Made by a program: the position numbers and the translations under genes
Part shown: positions 20,179-30,456 of the stretch, piece after piece
Position numbering within the stretch: the first letter of the stretch is position 1
How the letters are laid out: each line of letters starts with the position of its first letter
The notes under the pieces: generated by a model
Told to the model about the DNA's origin: nothing
The model's input: the letters and a program-made list of their open reading frames with translations, nothing else
The model's database searches: none
Assembly: GCF_000709795.1 (NCBI RefSeq)
Contig: NZ_KL503802.1
Location: 186,001-250,000, forward strand
From: Bartonella bacilliformis Ver097
GTDB taxonomy: Bacteria; Pseudomonadota; Alphaproteobacteria; Rhizobiales; Rhizobiaceae
DNA length: 64,000 nt
Reading direction: 5' to 3'

Positions 20179-20232
20179 AATTTCCAAAATTGCAGCCTAC
20201 CATTCATTGTACCCGTAGAGTAATCACTTTTT

Positions 20233-21405
20233 TTACGCAAAAAAATCAATGATAAAACGTTCATAAATAACCGTGAGACTTTCCATAGCATCAAGAGTGA
20301 CACATTCATCTACCATATGCATTGTGTGCCCTGGCAAACCAAATTCAACAACTGGACAGTAATCTTTAATAAACCGCGCATCGGAAGTACCACCAGAAGT
20401 TGAACATTCTGGCCTTTTTCCTGTCACTGTTTCAATAGCATTCGACAATATTTCAATTAAGTGATCATTTTTGATCAAGAAAACACTGCCTAAATTTTGT
20501 ATCCATTCAAGCTGATAATAGGGGTATTGATTGCTATTATTTTCCGAATACACCAAAGCAAGACGCTTTTCAATTTCGGCAATCAGCGCCTCCTTTGTCC
20601 AAAGATCATTGTAGCGAATATTAAAACGAATTACTGTTTGCGCTGGAATAATATTGGTAGCAGAATTTCCTGTATCAATAGTTGTCAATTCCAGATTGCT
20701 TGCTTGAAAATTCTTTGTTCCTTGGTCCAAAGCAGTCTCTGTCAACGCTTGAATCAGTTTATGTGCTAAAGGCAATGGGTTAGCCGCGCGCTCAGGAAAC
20801 GCAACATGTCCCTGCTGACCTTTAACTGTAATGATGCCAGAAATTGATCCCCGACGACCAATCTTAATCATATCACCAACATGTTTTACACTCGTTGGTT
20901 CACCGACAATGGCTGCATTCCATTTTTCGCCTTTTTGTGCTGCCCATTTTAGAAGTTTTACTGTACCATTAATAGCAGGACCTTCTTCATCGCCTGTAAT
21001 CAAAAGACTCACAGCCCCTTTTATAGGTTGTTTTTTAAGGACTCGGGCCAGTGCTGCAATAAAACAAGCTATTGCGCCCTTCATATCAACAGCACCTCGC
21101 CCATATATTTTACCCTGATGAATTATCCCCTCAAAAGGAGGATACATCCAATTATCTAATTCACCAGGTGGCACGACATCACTATGGCCAGCAAACATAA
21201 GATGCGGCCCCTTATTCCCCATCTTCGCATATAAATTTTCAACATCTGCTGTATTTTTATCTGAAAAAATGGGACGCTCAACACTCAATCCCATTTTTCT
21301 TAAAAACTGTTCCAAAATCGATAAAGCGCCAGCTTCATTAGGTGTAATAGAGGGGCAACGAATAAGCGCCTGTAACAACTGGACAGGATCTGTAAAGACA
21401 GGCAT
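20233..21405 (-). CDS. dapE: Succinyl-diaminopimelate desuccinylase
   Basis: Zinc peptidase-like enzyme that removes succinate from N-succinyl-LL-diaminopimelate, late in lysine and diaminopimelate synthesis. Metal-site motifs are [43 protein letters not shown] and, near the C-terminus, [11 protein letters not shown] and HTMHMVDE. The dimerisation domain sits in the middle ([21 protein letters not shown]). Length is 390 residues. dapD, which acts earlier in the pathway, is about 17 kb away. Upstream, on the same strand and 111 bases away, is the YgjP-like gene. Confidence 0.95.
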   Translation of the reverse strand: MPVFTDPVQLLQALIRCPSITPNEAGALSILEQFLRKMGLSVERPIFSDKNTADVENLYAKMGNKGPHLMFAGHSDVVPPGELDNWMYPPFEGIIHQGKIYGRGAVDMKGAIACFIAALARVLKKQPIKGAVSLLITGDEEGPAINGTVKLLKWAAQKGEKWNAAIVGEPTSVKHVGDMIKIGRRGSISGIITVKGQQGHVAFPERAANPLPLAHKLIQALTETALDQGTKNFQASNLELTTIDTGNSATNIIPAQTVIRFNIRYNDLWTKEALIAEIEKRLALVYSENNSNQYPYYQLEWIQNLGSVFLIKNDHLIEILSNAIETVTGKRPECSTSGGTSDARFIKDYCPVVEFGLPGHTMHMVDECVTLDAMESLTVIYERFIIDFFA

Positions 21406-21516
21406 AAAATTCTTCCAATCTGAACTAAGAATTGTAAAATGTTAAGATGAATTATAAAAAAGATAAAGTAAAAACATTGTAAAACCTCAAAAAATGCCCC
21501 TGCATATTATCCATTA

Positions 21517-22245
21517 TCAGTGAAAATTGATCTTATGCAATGTATAACCATTTTTCTTCAACCAAGCGTGATACATTTTATAACCAGAGCAAAGTCTTTC
21601 ACAAAGGGTCCAAAATTTCTCTCCATGATTCATTTCGATAAGGTGAGCGACCTCATGTGCTACAACATATTCAACAACTTCTTTTGGTGCCATAATAAGG
21701 CGCCATGAAAAAGAGAAACGCCCATCTGTTGAACAAGATCCCCAACGGCTTTTTGTATCTTTATAATGGATTGATTTGACCTTGCGCCCTACCTTATATG
21801 CATAATGAGCTACCAACGGCGTTATTGTGATCTCAGCCTGTTTTTTCAAAAAATCCGCAACACGCCTTGGTAAATATTCTAATTGACTATAGATGATGAT
21901 TTGCGGTTTTTGTTCTTCATTACCTGAAACAACTTCAACGACCCCACGTCCTTCTTTACGTGTTACGATGTGTGAAACACCCAATAAGGGAATCGTTGCA
22001 CCTTCTTTAATATGCAAATTTTCGCAAGAAATGGATAAACGAGCAAGGCGTTCTTCAATCCAAGACTGATGCTTTTCAATAAAATGCTGCACGGCACAAG
22101 AACTTACCGCCGGCGGTATTGTCAGGCTAATCTTCTGCCCACTTGCATCAATACGCAACGTAAAACGGCATGCTCTTCGGTGTTCTCGCACCCATAAAGG
22201 GACAATGCGATCACAGAAAATAAAATTCCGTTCATAAACTGCCAT
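21517..22245 (-). CDS. YgjP-like (DUF45/WLM clan) metallopeptidase
   Basis: Predicted zinc-dependent peptidase of the YgjP family, 242 residues. The zinc-binding segment is VVAHEVAHLIEMNHGEKFW, with HExxH and a downstream His. The conserved SRWGSCSTDGRFSFSWRL precedes it, which is diagnostic of the family. There is no signal peptide or membrane segment, so it should act in the cytoplasm. Substrates are unknown. In many alphaproteobacteria a YgjP protein sits near dapE, as here. Confidence 0.85.
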   Translation of the reverse strand: MAVYERNFIFCDRIVPLWVREHRRACRFTLRIDASGQKISLTIPPAVSSCAVQHFIEKHQSWIEERLARLSISCENLHIKEGATIPLLGVSHIVTRKEGRGVVEVVSGNEEQKPQIIIYSQLEYLPRRVADFLKKQAEITITPLVAHYAYKVGRKVKSIHYKDTKSRWGSCSTDGRFSFSWRLIMAPKEVVEYVVAHEVAHLIEMNHGEKFWTLCERLCSGYKMYHAWLKKNGYTLHKINFH

Positions 22246-22300
22246 ACATCACGTCTTTAATAATAAAATCAATGTTTTTGATAATAAATGAAGCTCGCTT

Positions 22301-23080
22301 TTATTCTGCGTGAATCTGATCAATCAATGACATCAATATTTTTTCAAAGCAATTCAAATCTTGCGGACGTGAAAACCGGTGATCTGCATCACGAACAAGT
22401 GTCAATGTTACATTATTTAAAGGTAAATAATCAAGTAAACCTAATGTATGTTGATAAGGAACCTCTTCATCATGCATCCCTTGTAAAATATGAATTGGAC
22501 ATCCAATATCAATACACCCTTTCATAACCCTGTTGTTTCGCCCATCCTCAATCAATGCTTTTGTAAATGGTGTTGGTTCCAAACCATAAGCTGAAGGCCA
22601 TTCAAAATAACCTTTTTCTTCCAAAGCCTTCCATTCTTCTGTACCCAAAGCCGGTTCAATCAAATTTTGCGTAAAATCAGGAGCAGGGGCAATCAACACC
22701 ATACCAGCTAGTGCCTTTTTTTTCTCTGCCAACATCATAGCGAGTTTTATGGCGATCCATCCTCCCATAGAGGAACCAATCAAAATTTGTGGTCCCTCAC
22801 AATAAGCTTCAAACACAGCTAAACTTTCTTTCACCCAACGTGAAATGGTTCCTTGAAAAAAATCCCCTTCAGATTCTCCATGGCCAGAATAATCAAAACG
22901 TAAACAAGATAAATCATTTTTTTGAGCAAAAGCATCAACAGTCATCGCTTTGCTCCCCAGCATATCAGATCGATAACCAGATAACCAAACTACCCCTGGA
23001 GAACGATTACCTTTGCGATGACGTACAGCAAGAGCTGTATTATCAAACGAAAAAAATTGGCAAAGAATATTTTGATCCAT
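22301..23080 (-). CDS. Alpha/beta hydrolase, possible serine esterase/peptidase
   Basis: Alpha/beta hydrolase of 259 residues with the nucleophile elbow GSSMGGWIA (Ser in GxSxG), the oxyanion segment VVWLSGYRSDM, an Asp in the loop MHDEEVPYQHT, and the C-terminal catalytic His in VRDADHRFSRP. The arrangement LRFDYSGHGESEGDF is typical of lipase-like or peptidase-like members. No signal peptide is seen. GGA lies about 8 bases before the ATG. It is divergent from infC, with about 170 bases between, as in some relatives. Substrate unknown. Confidence 0.85.
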   Translation of the reverse strand: MDQNILCQFFSFDNTALAVRHRKGNRSPGVVWLSGYRSDMLGSKAMTVDAFAQKNDLSCLRFDYSGHGESEGDFFQGTISRWVKESLAVFEAYCEGPQILIGSSMGGWIAIKLAMMLAEKKKALAGMVLIAPAPDFTQNLIEPALGTEEWKALEEKGYFEWPSAYGLEPTPFTKALIEDGRNNRVMKGCIDIGCPIHILQGMHDEEVPYQHTLGLLDYLPLNNVTLTLVRDADHRFSRPQDLNCFEKILMSLIDQIHAE

Positions 23081-23238
23081 TATTATCTTTCCTTGAATAA
23101 GATACCTTGTTAATTAAAAACTACTATCCTTAAAAAAATAAATCAAAAGCATTTATCAAAAGCCTGAAAAAAGCATCAATTCTAGTTGTTTTTCCAGACA
23201 TAATTGTATATTAAAATCTTCGTTAATTAATCAAAATT

Positions 23239-23255
23239 AAGGAGCATAAATCATT
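23239..23255 (+). promoter_or_regulatory. infC ribosome binding site with ATT start codon
   Basis: AAGGAG (23239-23244) is followed after 8 bases by ATT (23253-23255), which opens [18 protein letters not shown]. Alphaproteobacterial IF-3 proteins begin (M)RRPF, so the non-standard ATT is the likely start. Use of ATT lets IF-3 repress its own translation by rejecting non-canonical start codons, as known in E. coli. Confidence 0.8.
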
Positions 23256-23789
23256 CGCCGGCCATTTAAAATGACGCCTAATCAAAAAGATGGGCCACGT
23301 TCAAATCAAGAAATTCGGGTTCCTTGCATTCAACTTATTAACGATGAGGGGCAAAATCAAGGAATAGTTTCGACACAAGAAGCACTCGCTATGGCTGCAA
23401 ATGTCGGGCTTGATCTCGTTGAGATCGTACCAAATGCAGAACCTCCTGTATGTAAGATTATTGATCTAGGTAAGCTAAAATATCAAAATCAGAAAAAAGC
23501 AGCTGAAACGCGTAAAAAGCAAAAAATCATCGAGGTCAAAGAAATCAAAGTGCGACCGAATGTTGATGTCCATGATTATGGAGTTAAGCTTAAAGCTATT
23601 CATCGTTTTATTGAGCATGGCAATAAAGTAAAAATTACTTTGCGTTTCCGTGGTCGTGAAATGGCACACCAAGATCTTGGAATAAAGCTTCTTGAACGAA
23701 TAAAAGAAGATATAAGCGAAATTGCTAAAATCGAATCTGAGCCAAAACTTGAAAATCGTCAGATGATGATGGTGATCGTACCTAAATAA
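23253..23789 (+). CDS. infC: Translation initiation factor IF-3
   Basis: Binds the 30S subunit, prevents premature 50S joining and checks the start codon and initiator tRNA. From the ATT at 23253 the protein is 178 residues, the normal size. The ATG at 23271 is internal and would remove the conserved RRPF and has no ribosome binding site. N-domain features include [25 protein letters not shown] and [15 protein letters not shown]; the C domain has [13 protein letters not shown] and LENRQMMMV. In relatives rpmI and rplT often follow; here an ABC exporter follows after 222 bases, so the ribosomal protein genes must be elsewhere. Confidence 0.95.
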   Translation: MRRPFKMTPNQKDGPRSNQEIRVPCIQLINDEGQNQGIVSTQEALAMAANVGLDLVEIVPNAEPPVCKIIDLGKLKYQNQKKAAETRKKQKIIEVKEIKVRPNVDVHDYGVKLKAIHRFIEHGNKVKITLRFRGREMAHQDLGIKLLERIKEDISEIAKIESEPKLENRQMMMVIVPK

Positions 23790-24011
23790 TCCATAATTCA
23801 AAAAGCGCATTGTATAAACCTCATTTAGCATGCAAACGCATAGTCTTAAAATAACATGCTCTCTAAAGTGTTTGAGTAGTTTTTGAGAATTAATTAATCG
23901 ATGCACAAAATTTCTTTATACAAAGCGCTTTTTGTTTGCTAGAAAAGTTAAATCTTTTCCATAGAGGATATCCAATCTTGTCTAGAATAATGATAGGAGA
24001 TATAAGGCTTT

Positions 24012-25778
24012 ATGGTAAAAAAACAAACATCCTCTTTCGATAAGCATCTTATCATCCGCCTTTTGCGAGAAAATTTTCAAAAACATGTGCACTGGTACAG
24101 TGCTGCGATTGTTTCAATGATTATCATTGCCTTAACCACTGCAACTAGTGCGTGGATCATGCGCGATGTTGTCAATCATATCATTGATGCAAAAAATTTT
24201 AACGTAATTGTTCTCACTTCCGGTGCTATTGCTTTTATTTTTACTCTTAAAGGAATTGCAACCTTTGCTCAAACTTATTTTCTCAGCAAAGCAGGCAATA
24301 GTATTGTTGCTGAACAACAACGCAAAATTTACGCCAGACTTATGCAACAAGGAGTTGCCTTTTACTATAATAATACCTCATCTGATCTTCTTATTCGTGT
24401 AACCCATAACGCGACAGAAGCCCGTATTGTCATTGACACAATTATCACAACTTTTGTGCGTGACTTACTTTCTGTTATTGGGCTCCTATTTGTTATGTTC
24501 ATTCAAAATTTCACATTAATGACTATTAGTTTAACTGTTGGACCATTAGCATTTTTAGGGGTTCGAACGGCTTTAAAGCGTGTGCGCAACCTTATGGAGA
24601 AAGAACTTCACTCGCTTGGTGAAATTATTAAAGTCATGCAAGAAACTGCTATCGGTATTCAAGTGATTAAAGCTTTTTCGCTAGAAGAATTGATGAAAAA
24701 ACGCATGAATGAAGCCATTAGTGATGTCGAACAAAAAGCAAATAGTATCTCAACACTTGAAGCTGCAACAAGTCCTATTATGGAAACACTCGCTGGTATC
24801 GCAATCGCTGTTGTTATTTGTTTTTCTGGTTACCTTGCAAACCAACATGCAGGTGTTCAAGGTGAACTAATGTCTTTTATTGTAGCTTTACTTTTAGCTT
24901 ATGAACCTGCCAAAAGATTAGCGAATGTTCGTGTTAAAATTGAATCTGGTTTGGTGAGTATCCGAACAATGTTCGAAATACTCGACTACCCCTTAACTAT
25001 TATAGAACATAAAGAGGCTAAAAACCTTAATAAAACGCAATATTCTATTCGCTTCGAACACGTTTCTTTTGCTTATATAGACGGTCAGGAAGTGCTCAAT
25101 GATATCAATCTGGAAATAGAAGCAGGAAAAATGACAGCATTGGTAGGGCCATCTGGTTCAGGAAAATCAACCCTTATTAATCTCATTATGCGCCTTTATG
25201 ACCCTACACAGGGACATATATTCATCGGTAATCAAGATATCCGCCACATCACATTTCATTCCCTTCGTAATCTCATATCTTATGTAGGACAGGATACTTT
25301 TTTATTCCAAGGAACTATCAAATATAACATCGGACTTGGCAAAGAAGGAGCCAGTAACGACGATATTATAAAAGCAGCAAAAGCAGCCAATGCCCATGAT
25401 TTTATTATGGATTTTCCGAATGGTTATGATACACAAATAGGTGACAATGGTAATAATCTTTCAGGTGGACAAAGACAACGTATCGCTATTGCCCGAGCAA
25501 TGCTTCATGATGGCGAAATCTTGATTCTTGATGAAGCAACAAGCGCTTTGGATTCACACGCTGAAGCACAAATCAATGAAGCACTTCATCGCCTCACCAA
25601 GGGACGTACAACAATTGTCATCGCCCATCGCCTTTCAACGATTGCCCATGCTCATAAAACTATTGTGATACAAAGTGGACAATTGGTTGAGCAAGGAACT
25701 CAGTCAGAATTACTAAAAAAGAAAAACAGTCTTTACAAAAAGCTGCACGATATTCAATTTAAAGAGCAAGAATTGTAA
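24012..25778 (+). CDS. ABC exporter, fused permease and ATPase (MsbA-like)
   Basis: Half-size type IV ABC exporter, 588 residues, expected to work as a homodimer in the inner membrane. The N-terminal half contains about six membrane segments, for example AAIVSMIIIALTTATSAWI, LLSVIGLLFVMFI and METLAGIAIAVVICFSGYL. The C-terminal ATPase has Walker A GPSGSGKST near residue 379, signature LSGGQRQR near 482, Walker B ILILDEATSALDS and the switch His in VIAHRLS. The family includes MsbA lipid A flippases and multidrug exporters; the sequence alone does not separate these. AAGG lies 5 bases before the ATG. It converges on tamB with 25 bases between. Confidence 0.88.
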   Translation: MVKKQTSSFDKHLIIRLLRENFQKHVHWYSAAIVSMIIIALTTATSAWIMRDVVNHIIDAKNFNVIVLTSGAIAFIFTLKGIATFAQTYFLSKAGNSIVAEQQRKIYARLMQQGVAFYYNNTSSDLLIRVTHNATEARIVIDTIITTFVRDLLSVIGLLFVMFIQNFTLMTISLTVGPLAFLGVRTALKRVRNLMEKELHSLGEIIKVMQETAIGIQVIKAFSLEELMKKRMNEAISDVEQKANSISTLEAATSPIMETLAGIAIAVVICFSGYLANQHAGVQGELMSFIVALLLAYEPAKRLANVRVKIESGLVSIRTMFEILDYPLTIIEHKEAKNLNKTQYSIRFEHVSFAYIDGQEVLNDINLEIEAGKMTALVGPSGSGKSTLINLIMRLYDPTQGHIFIGNQDIRHITFHSLRNLISYVGQDTFLFQGTIKYNIGLGKEGASNDDIIKAAKAANAHDFIMDFPNGYDTQIGDNGNNLSGGQRQRIAIARAMLHDGEILILDEATSALDSHAEAQINEALHRLTKGRTTIVIAHRLSTIAHAHKTIVIQSGQLVEQGTQSELLKKKNSLYKKLHDIQFKEQEL

Positions 25779-25803
25779 GTGATCCTCCTTTTAAATATGA
25801 TCT

Positions 25804-28800
25804 TTAATAATCCTTCTCATAGAATAGACCAAAACTAGAGTTCTTTTCATTGCCTATAGCAGTTTTCACTTTGAAACGGCGTGAAATATCCAAATTAACT
25901 GTTCCTTTTGTTGCCCCATCCGGTCCTGCTTCAAAACCTAAGTAAATATTATCACGGATATAGCGTCCAATACGTAAACCTGTATTCCCTTTTTCATCAA
26001 CAACAATATCAAGATCATCAAGATCAATTTTATTACGTAAAGCGCTTAATAAAGATGCGTTAGTCGCACCTGCAAGTTCAGCTACAGCAGTGGCAAGTTG
26101 AGCAATTTGAAAGGCCGATAATTCGCTAAGAGAACGGTTAAAAATTAAACGCGCCAAAACCTCATCCTGCGGCAAAACAGGCTGTGAAGTAAATTTAATA
26201 TCGAGATTATCAATAGTTCCGCTCACCGTTACCATAACATTAACATCAGCATTATCACTGTTGGTCACAAAATAAACAGTAGGGCTAAGATAACCATTAA
26301 AGTTTACTCGCCCTTGATCAAAACTGAGACGTCGTGAAAGAATATCAAAACGTCCACGTATCATCTGTAACTCACCAACTGGATATACGTCATGCAATGG
26401 ACCAGTTAAATTAATATATCCTCCCAATTCAGCATCTAAACCTCGGCCACGTACAAAAAACTGATTACGAGCCTTAATTTTCATATCCAAATGTATAAGA
26501 GAGGAAGATTGTTCAGAAACATTGTGATTTTGGCTATCAATTTTAATATTGGCATATTCAAGCGTTTTTCGAATTGGCGTAGTCAAATTTTTCTGTTTAA
26601 TATTAAAAAATGTATTATTTCGAAAATGATCAGGAATAAAAATTTCAGCCTTTTCAACGGTAATATCACCACCAACAACAAGATCATCATGTAAAACACG
26701 ACCAGTTACTGTCATTTCACCTGTTAGGGTTGCCAGAATAGACCCATTATTATAATTGGCACGATTGAGCTTAATCACTAAGTCTGTTTGCAAATCATTA
26801 GAAATACGACCTGTAGCAGAAATAGCTCCCCCACTAGATGAAGTAGCATGGGCGTGCTCTAGAATCATATGATTGCCATTTAATTTACCCTCAAGTGTTA
26901 TATTGCGCAGTCCCAAATTTGTTTGTGAATCGGAAAAATTACCATGAATTACAGAAATTTGACCCACCAATTGTGGTTGCGACAAAACACCATTAATAGT
27001 CGCGTCAACTTTTGCTGTTCCTGTTATATGTGCCCCACGCTCAGCCAAAAATTGATCAATAAAAACGAGAGGCATTGTTCCTTTAATATTCAATCCTATT
27101 CCCGCATCATATAAAGAAACATACCCTTTTACAGCAAAATCCAATTCCTTAGATCCGGTCGCTATCAGATGGTCAATATGAAGTATTGATTGTTCATAGG
27201 AACCATGAGTATCTATATTAACCGATACACTCCTCTTATGTGCTGTAGAATTAAAAATTAAATCATGACCTAAAAATTCAAAATGCGCAGATGGATCTTT
27301 TAATGTTCCTCTAATATCGATCTTGCCTGTTACCACTCCTCCAAAGGTTTGATTGTTCATCAAACCATTGGCAAAATGCGCAGGTAAGTTTTTTAAATGA
27401 ACATGTAAATCAAGCTTGTTGCTCTTTAAAGCTACAGTCCCTTGTGTCTGTGCTTGCAACCCCTCTCCTAATAAATTTGAGTTCACAGTAAGGATTCCAC
27501 CAATCATTTTCCCCGTAGCAGAAAGCACAAAAGGTGTTATTTTTTTCTCCTTGAGAGCAGCAATGGTTAAGCCCTGACCTTTGACATCATAGGTCACATC
27601 AGGCTTTTCCAAATGACCGCTCATCACAACTGTCCCTGTCAAAGTTCCATCAGCACCAAGATCAGGTTTCCACAGATTGGCTAAAGCAACAGGGATAGCA
27701 TTCATTGAGAACTGTAAATCAAGAGTATCTTGCAAATTTCCTGCAAGCATAATCTTGCCTTCATTGATAGCAAATTCTAACTTGCCCATTGTCATCCCGT
27801 CTTCATTAAAAATAATTGCAACCGGTTTGAGTAATGTTGCATGAAAATCGGATTGCTCCACATTTACAGTTTCAAGTTGAATTTTTTTCTTCACACCTTC
27901 TGGCAACCCTTTTGTCACTATAGAGCCAGAAAGCTTTGCATCCGCATCATTATGCAACATTGCCTGAACATGAAAAGCTGTCTGCCCATGACTGCCATTG
28001 GCATAAGCACTTAAATGATTAACCATCATCAACGGTGTCTGAACTTGCTCTGCATTAACAAAGCCTTTAACTTGAATCGTACCAAAAGGATCGAATATAT
28101 CCGCTTGTATCTCTAACTTTTTGATTTCATTTTTTGCAAATATTAAATGATCAATATTGGCTCTTAGATTGATGCTTTGTTTACCATTTTGTTCATCAAA
28201 AACAACATCCCCTTTCACATCTCCGCTACCTTCTTGTAAGACCAGTGCAGAAATTATTGAAATGTCATCAGCATCAATATGCAACGCTCCCTTCATAAAG
28301 CCTTTAAGCGTTCGCGCAAGACTACCTGTTATACTTGCATAACCTCCTTTAATATCAATATCCTGAAATTTCCAAAAGTGATCAGAATTGTTAAAAGCAA
28401 CAGATAATTGCAGTGGTTTCTCAGCAAAAGTTCCCTTTCCTTTTACAAAACCATTGAAGTAGGAAATAGCAGGTGATGTATTATCTATAAGTGCATTGAT
28501 ATTCAGGGTTGCATTTTGCAGTTTTTTACCTACAAAAAGCGCTTCAGAAACATCAACATGCGTGCTAATCGTTATGAAATTATTGTGCCCTCTAGCAGCA
28601 CCCTTTATTGTAACCGCTCCCCCCAATCTTGGATCTAAAATGGCAAGATCGGATATTTGAGCAGAAAAATCCATCTCAGCGTTTAAATTTGAAAAATGAC
28701 CATCAGCTCTTACATTTGCGTGTTGATTTTTTAAGTGTAAATGACGGACAATCACACCTTTCGTATTCCGAATAACAGCAGCTGAAACAACAAGATTCCC

Positions 28801-30456
28801 CTGCATAAAACGATCAACTGCCTCTACTCCCATTTTCACTGTATTAGTAGTCCCTGATAGTTCAAGATTAAAAACACCACCAATTAAATTTATGGTTCCC
28901 CTCGCTTCAATATCTGCACTACCAGAAAATGGTTGCCCACTTAAAAAACCAAATGGTGCAAGTGTTTTTGCTTTTAAACCAAGATCACCTTTAAAAACGA
29001 AACGATCTATTTCTCCTTTTAGCCCAACGGAAAAATCTTGAGCTGTAACACTAAAATCACGAATCAATATAGGCTTACCAGCAAAAATATCCGCATCCAT
29101 CTTCACATAAATCGTTTGACTATTATCCGCAGACTCATCCCCAAAATTCACAACACCTTGAAGAGTACCATTAATCTGAATACCGACATGACGAGAAGCT
29201 ACATCATCAAGATTTTCGCTTACTCCTCCCATATCAAAGACTGCATCATTAATATGAACATTTCCACTGCTTAAATGGTGAATGTGAAGCTGGCCTTTCC
29301 AAGCTTGTTGCCCTTCACCACCATAATCAATGGTTAAAGCAAGATTATCTGCACGCGCTTTTCCCTTTAACATTGGTAAACGGACAGATTCACCGTGTTT
29401 ATTCAAGTCTATTTGGCCATCAACAAAAAGACGCCGTAAAAATCCATCAGCTGTTATTTCAGTGTTAGCAACAACGTTAATCACATCACCTTGAATCATC
29501 ATATGATCAAGGCGCAGTGTACCTTCTTTTGTCATCACCGCTTCTGCTTTTAATGCAACATCAGACTCAAAAAAGCTGCGGTATTGTGCAGGTGTTAAAA
29601 GACCAATTTTTCCTGCTAATTCAGTAAAAAGACGGTAACCTTCTGAAACACTGGCAAGAACAATATTACCATTCAAAATAGATTGATGATCAGCTTCCAA
29701 ACGAAGTGCAATATTCAAATCATCAAAAGTACCATCGCCTGTAACGACGAAATTGAGTGCAGGACGCTTATCAACACGAAGAATATTGGCTAAAATACCA
29801 TTTTGGGGCTCATCAGTAGTAATACTAATCTTAGCTGTACGGCTGCTATTCAATAGCTTTGTTAGAATAGAAAAATGACCAGGCGCATCCAAACGATCAA
29901 TCGCTATATCCGCATCAAAATCACCATTGACTAGGTTTACATGTCCTTTTAACGACACATCAGAAGAAAGACCAAAAAAATCTTGTTTAAAATTTATATG
30001 TTCTGCAACAAACGTATTGATGGAGATATCTATAGGTAATTCGGGTATGGAAAATTGGATAGAACTGAAGGAAGAAATTGATGAAGAATCTTGAGGTTTG
30101 CGTAAAAACGTAATCTGTTCCGCTGAAAGCTGATCAATCTGAACATGCCCTTTAAGCAAAGCTAGACGATTCCAATCTATCTTAGCATTGATAATTTCAA
30201 GCCAAACGCCTTGATGATCACTGACAGTAATAGCATCAACGGACGTCTTAGAAAACAGGATTCCTTGCACATTGTTCAAGCGAATTTGGCGATTAGGCGT
30301 TGAAAGTTTACGTTCAATAAAAGAAACAAACCAAAAATGGTTATCTACTGCTGCTTCAAGAGAAGATGAACGATCCCTCTGTATAAACATGAAAAAACTT
30401 ATCACAAGAAGAAAAACACCAAATAAAATTCCCCCTAAATATAATATTTTTTTCAT
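25804..30456 (-). CDS. tamB: Translocation and assembly module protein TamB (DUF490)
   Basis: Very large (1550-residue) inner-membrane-anchored periplasmic protein that spans to the outer membrane and works with TamA in outer-membrane protein insertion or lipid transport. One N-terminal membrane anchor is visible (ILYLGGILFGVFLLVISFFMF). The long middle region consists of repeated beta-rich segments rich in G-x-hydrophobic patterns. The C-terminal TamB domain (DUF490) includes GELQMIRGRFDILSRRLSFDQGRVNFNG, VSGTIDNLDI, LPQDEVLARLIF and the end IGNEKNSSFGLFYEKDY. Its ATG overlaps the tamA stop (TAATG), so the two are translationally coupled. Confidence 0.93.
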   Translation of the reverse strand: MKKILYLGGILFGVFLLVISFFMFIQRDRSSSLEAAVDNHFWFVSFIERKLSTPNRQIRLNNVQGILFSKTSVDAITVSDHQGVWLEIINAKIDWNRLALLKGHVQIDQLSAEQITFLRKPQDSSSISSFSSIQFSIPELPIDISINTFVAEHINFKQDFFGLSSDVSLKGHVNLVNGDFDADIAIDRLDAPGHFSILTKLLNSSRTAKISITTDEPQNGILANILRVDKRPALNFVVTGDGTFDDLNIALRLEADHQSILNGNIVLASVSEGYRLFTELAGKIGLLTPAQYRSFFESDVALKAEAVMTKEGTLRLDHMMIQGDVINVVANTEITADGFLRRLFVDGQIDLNKHGESVRLPMLKGKARADNLALTIDYGGEGQQAWKGQLHIHHLSSGNVHINDAVFDMGGVSENLDDVASRHVGIQINGTLQGVVNFGDESADNSQTIYVKMDADIFAGKPILIRDFSVTAQDFSVGLKGEIDRFVFKGDLGLKAKTLAPFGFLSGQPFSGSADIEARGTINLIGGVFNLELSGTTNTVKMGVEAVDRFMQGNLVVSAAVIRNTKGVIVRHLHLKNQHANVRADGHFSNLNAEMDFSAQISDLAILDPRLGGAVTIKGAARGHNNFITISTHVDVSEALFVGKKLQNATLNINALIDNTSPAISYFNGFVKGKGTFAEKPLQLSVAFNNSDHFWKFQDIDIKGGYASITGSLARTLKGFMKGALHIDADDISIISALVLQEGSGDVKGDVVFDEQNGKQSINLRANIDHLIFAKNEIKKLEIQADIFDPFGTIQVKGFVNAEQVQTPLMMVNHLSAYANGSHGQTAFHVQAMLHNDADAKLSGSIVTKGLPEGVKKKIQLETVNVEQSDFHATLLKPVAIIFNEDGMTMGKLEFAINEGKIMLAGNLQDTLDLQFSMNAIPVALANLWKPDLGADGTLTGTVVMSGHLEKPDVTYDVKGQGLTIAALKEKKITPFVLSATGKMIGGILTVNSNLLGEGLQAQTQGTVALKSNKLDLHVHLKNLPAHFANGLMNNQTFGGVVTGKIDIRGTLKDPSAHFEFLGHDLIFNSTAHKRSVSVNIDTHGSYEQSILHIDHLIATGSKELDFAVKGYVSLYDAGIGLNIKGTMPLVFIDQFLAERGAHITGTAKVDATINGVLSQPQLVGQISVIHGNFSDSQTNLGLRNITLEGKLNGNHMILEHAHATSSSGGAISATGRISNDLQTDLVIKLNRANYNNGSILATLTGEMTVTGRVLHDDLVVGGDITVEKAEIFIPDHFRNNTFFNIKQKNLTTPIRKTLEYANIKIDSQNHNVSEQSSSLIHLDMKIKARNQFFVRGRGLDAELGGYINLTGPLHDVYPVGELQMIRGRFDILSRRLSFDQGRVNFNGYLSPTVYFVTNSDNADVNVMVTVSGTIDNLDIKFTSQPVLPQDEVLARLIFNRSLSELSAFQIAQLATAVAELAGATNASLLSALRNKIDLDDLDIVVDEKGNTGLRIGRYIRDNIYLGFEAGPDGATKGTVNLDISRRFKVKTAIGNEKNSSFGLFYEKDY

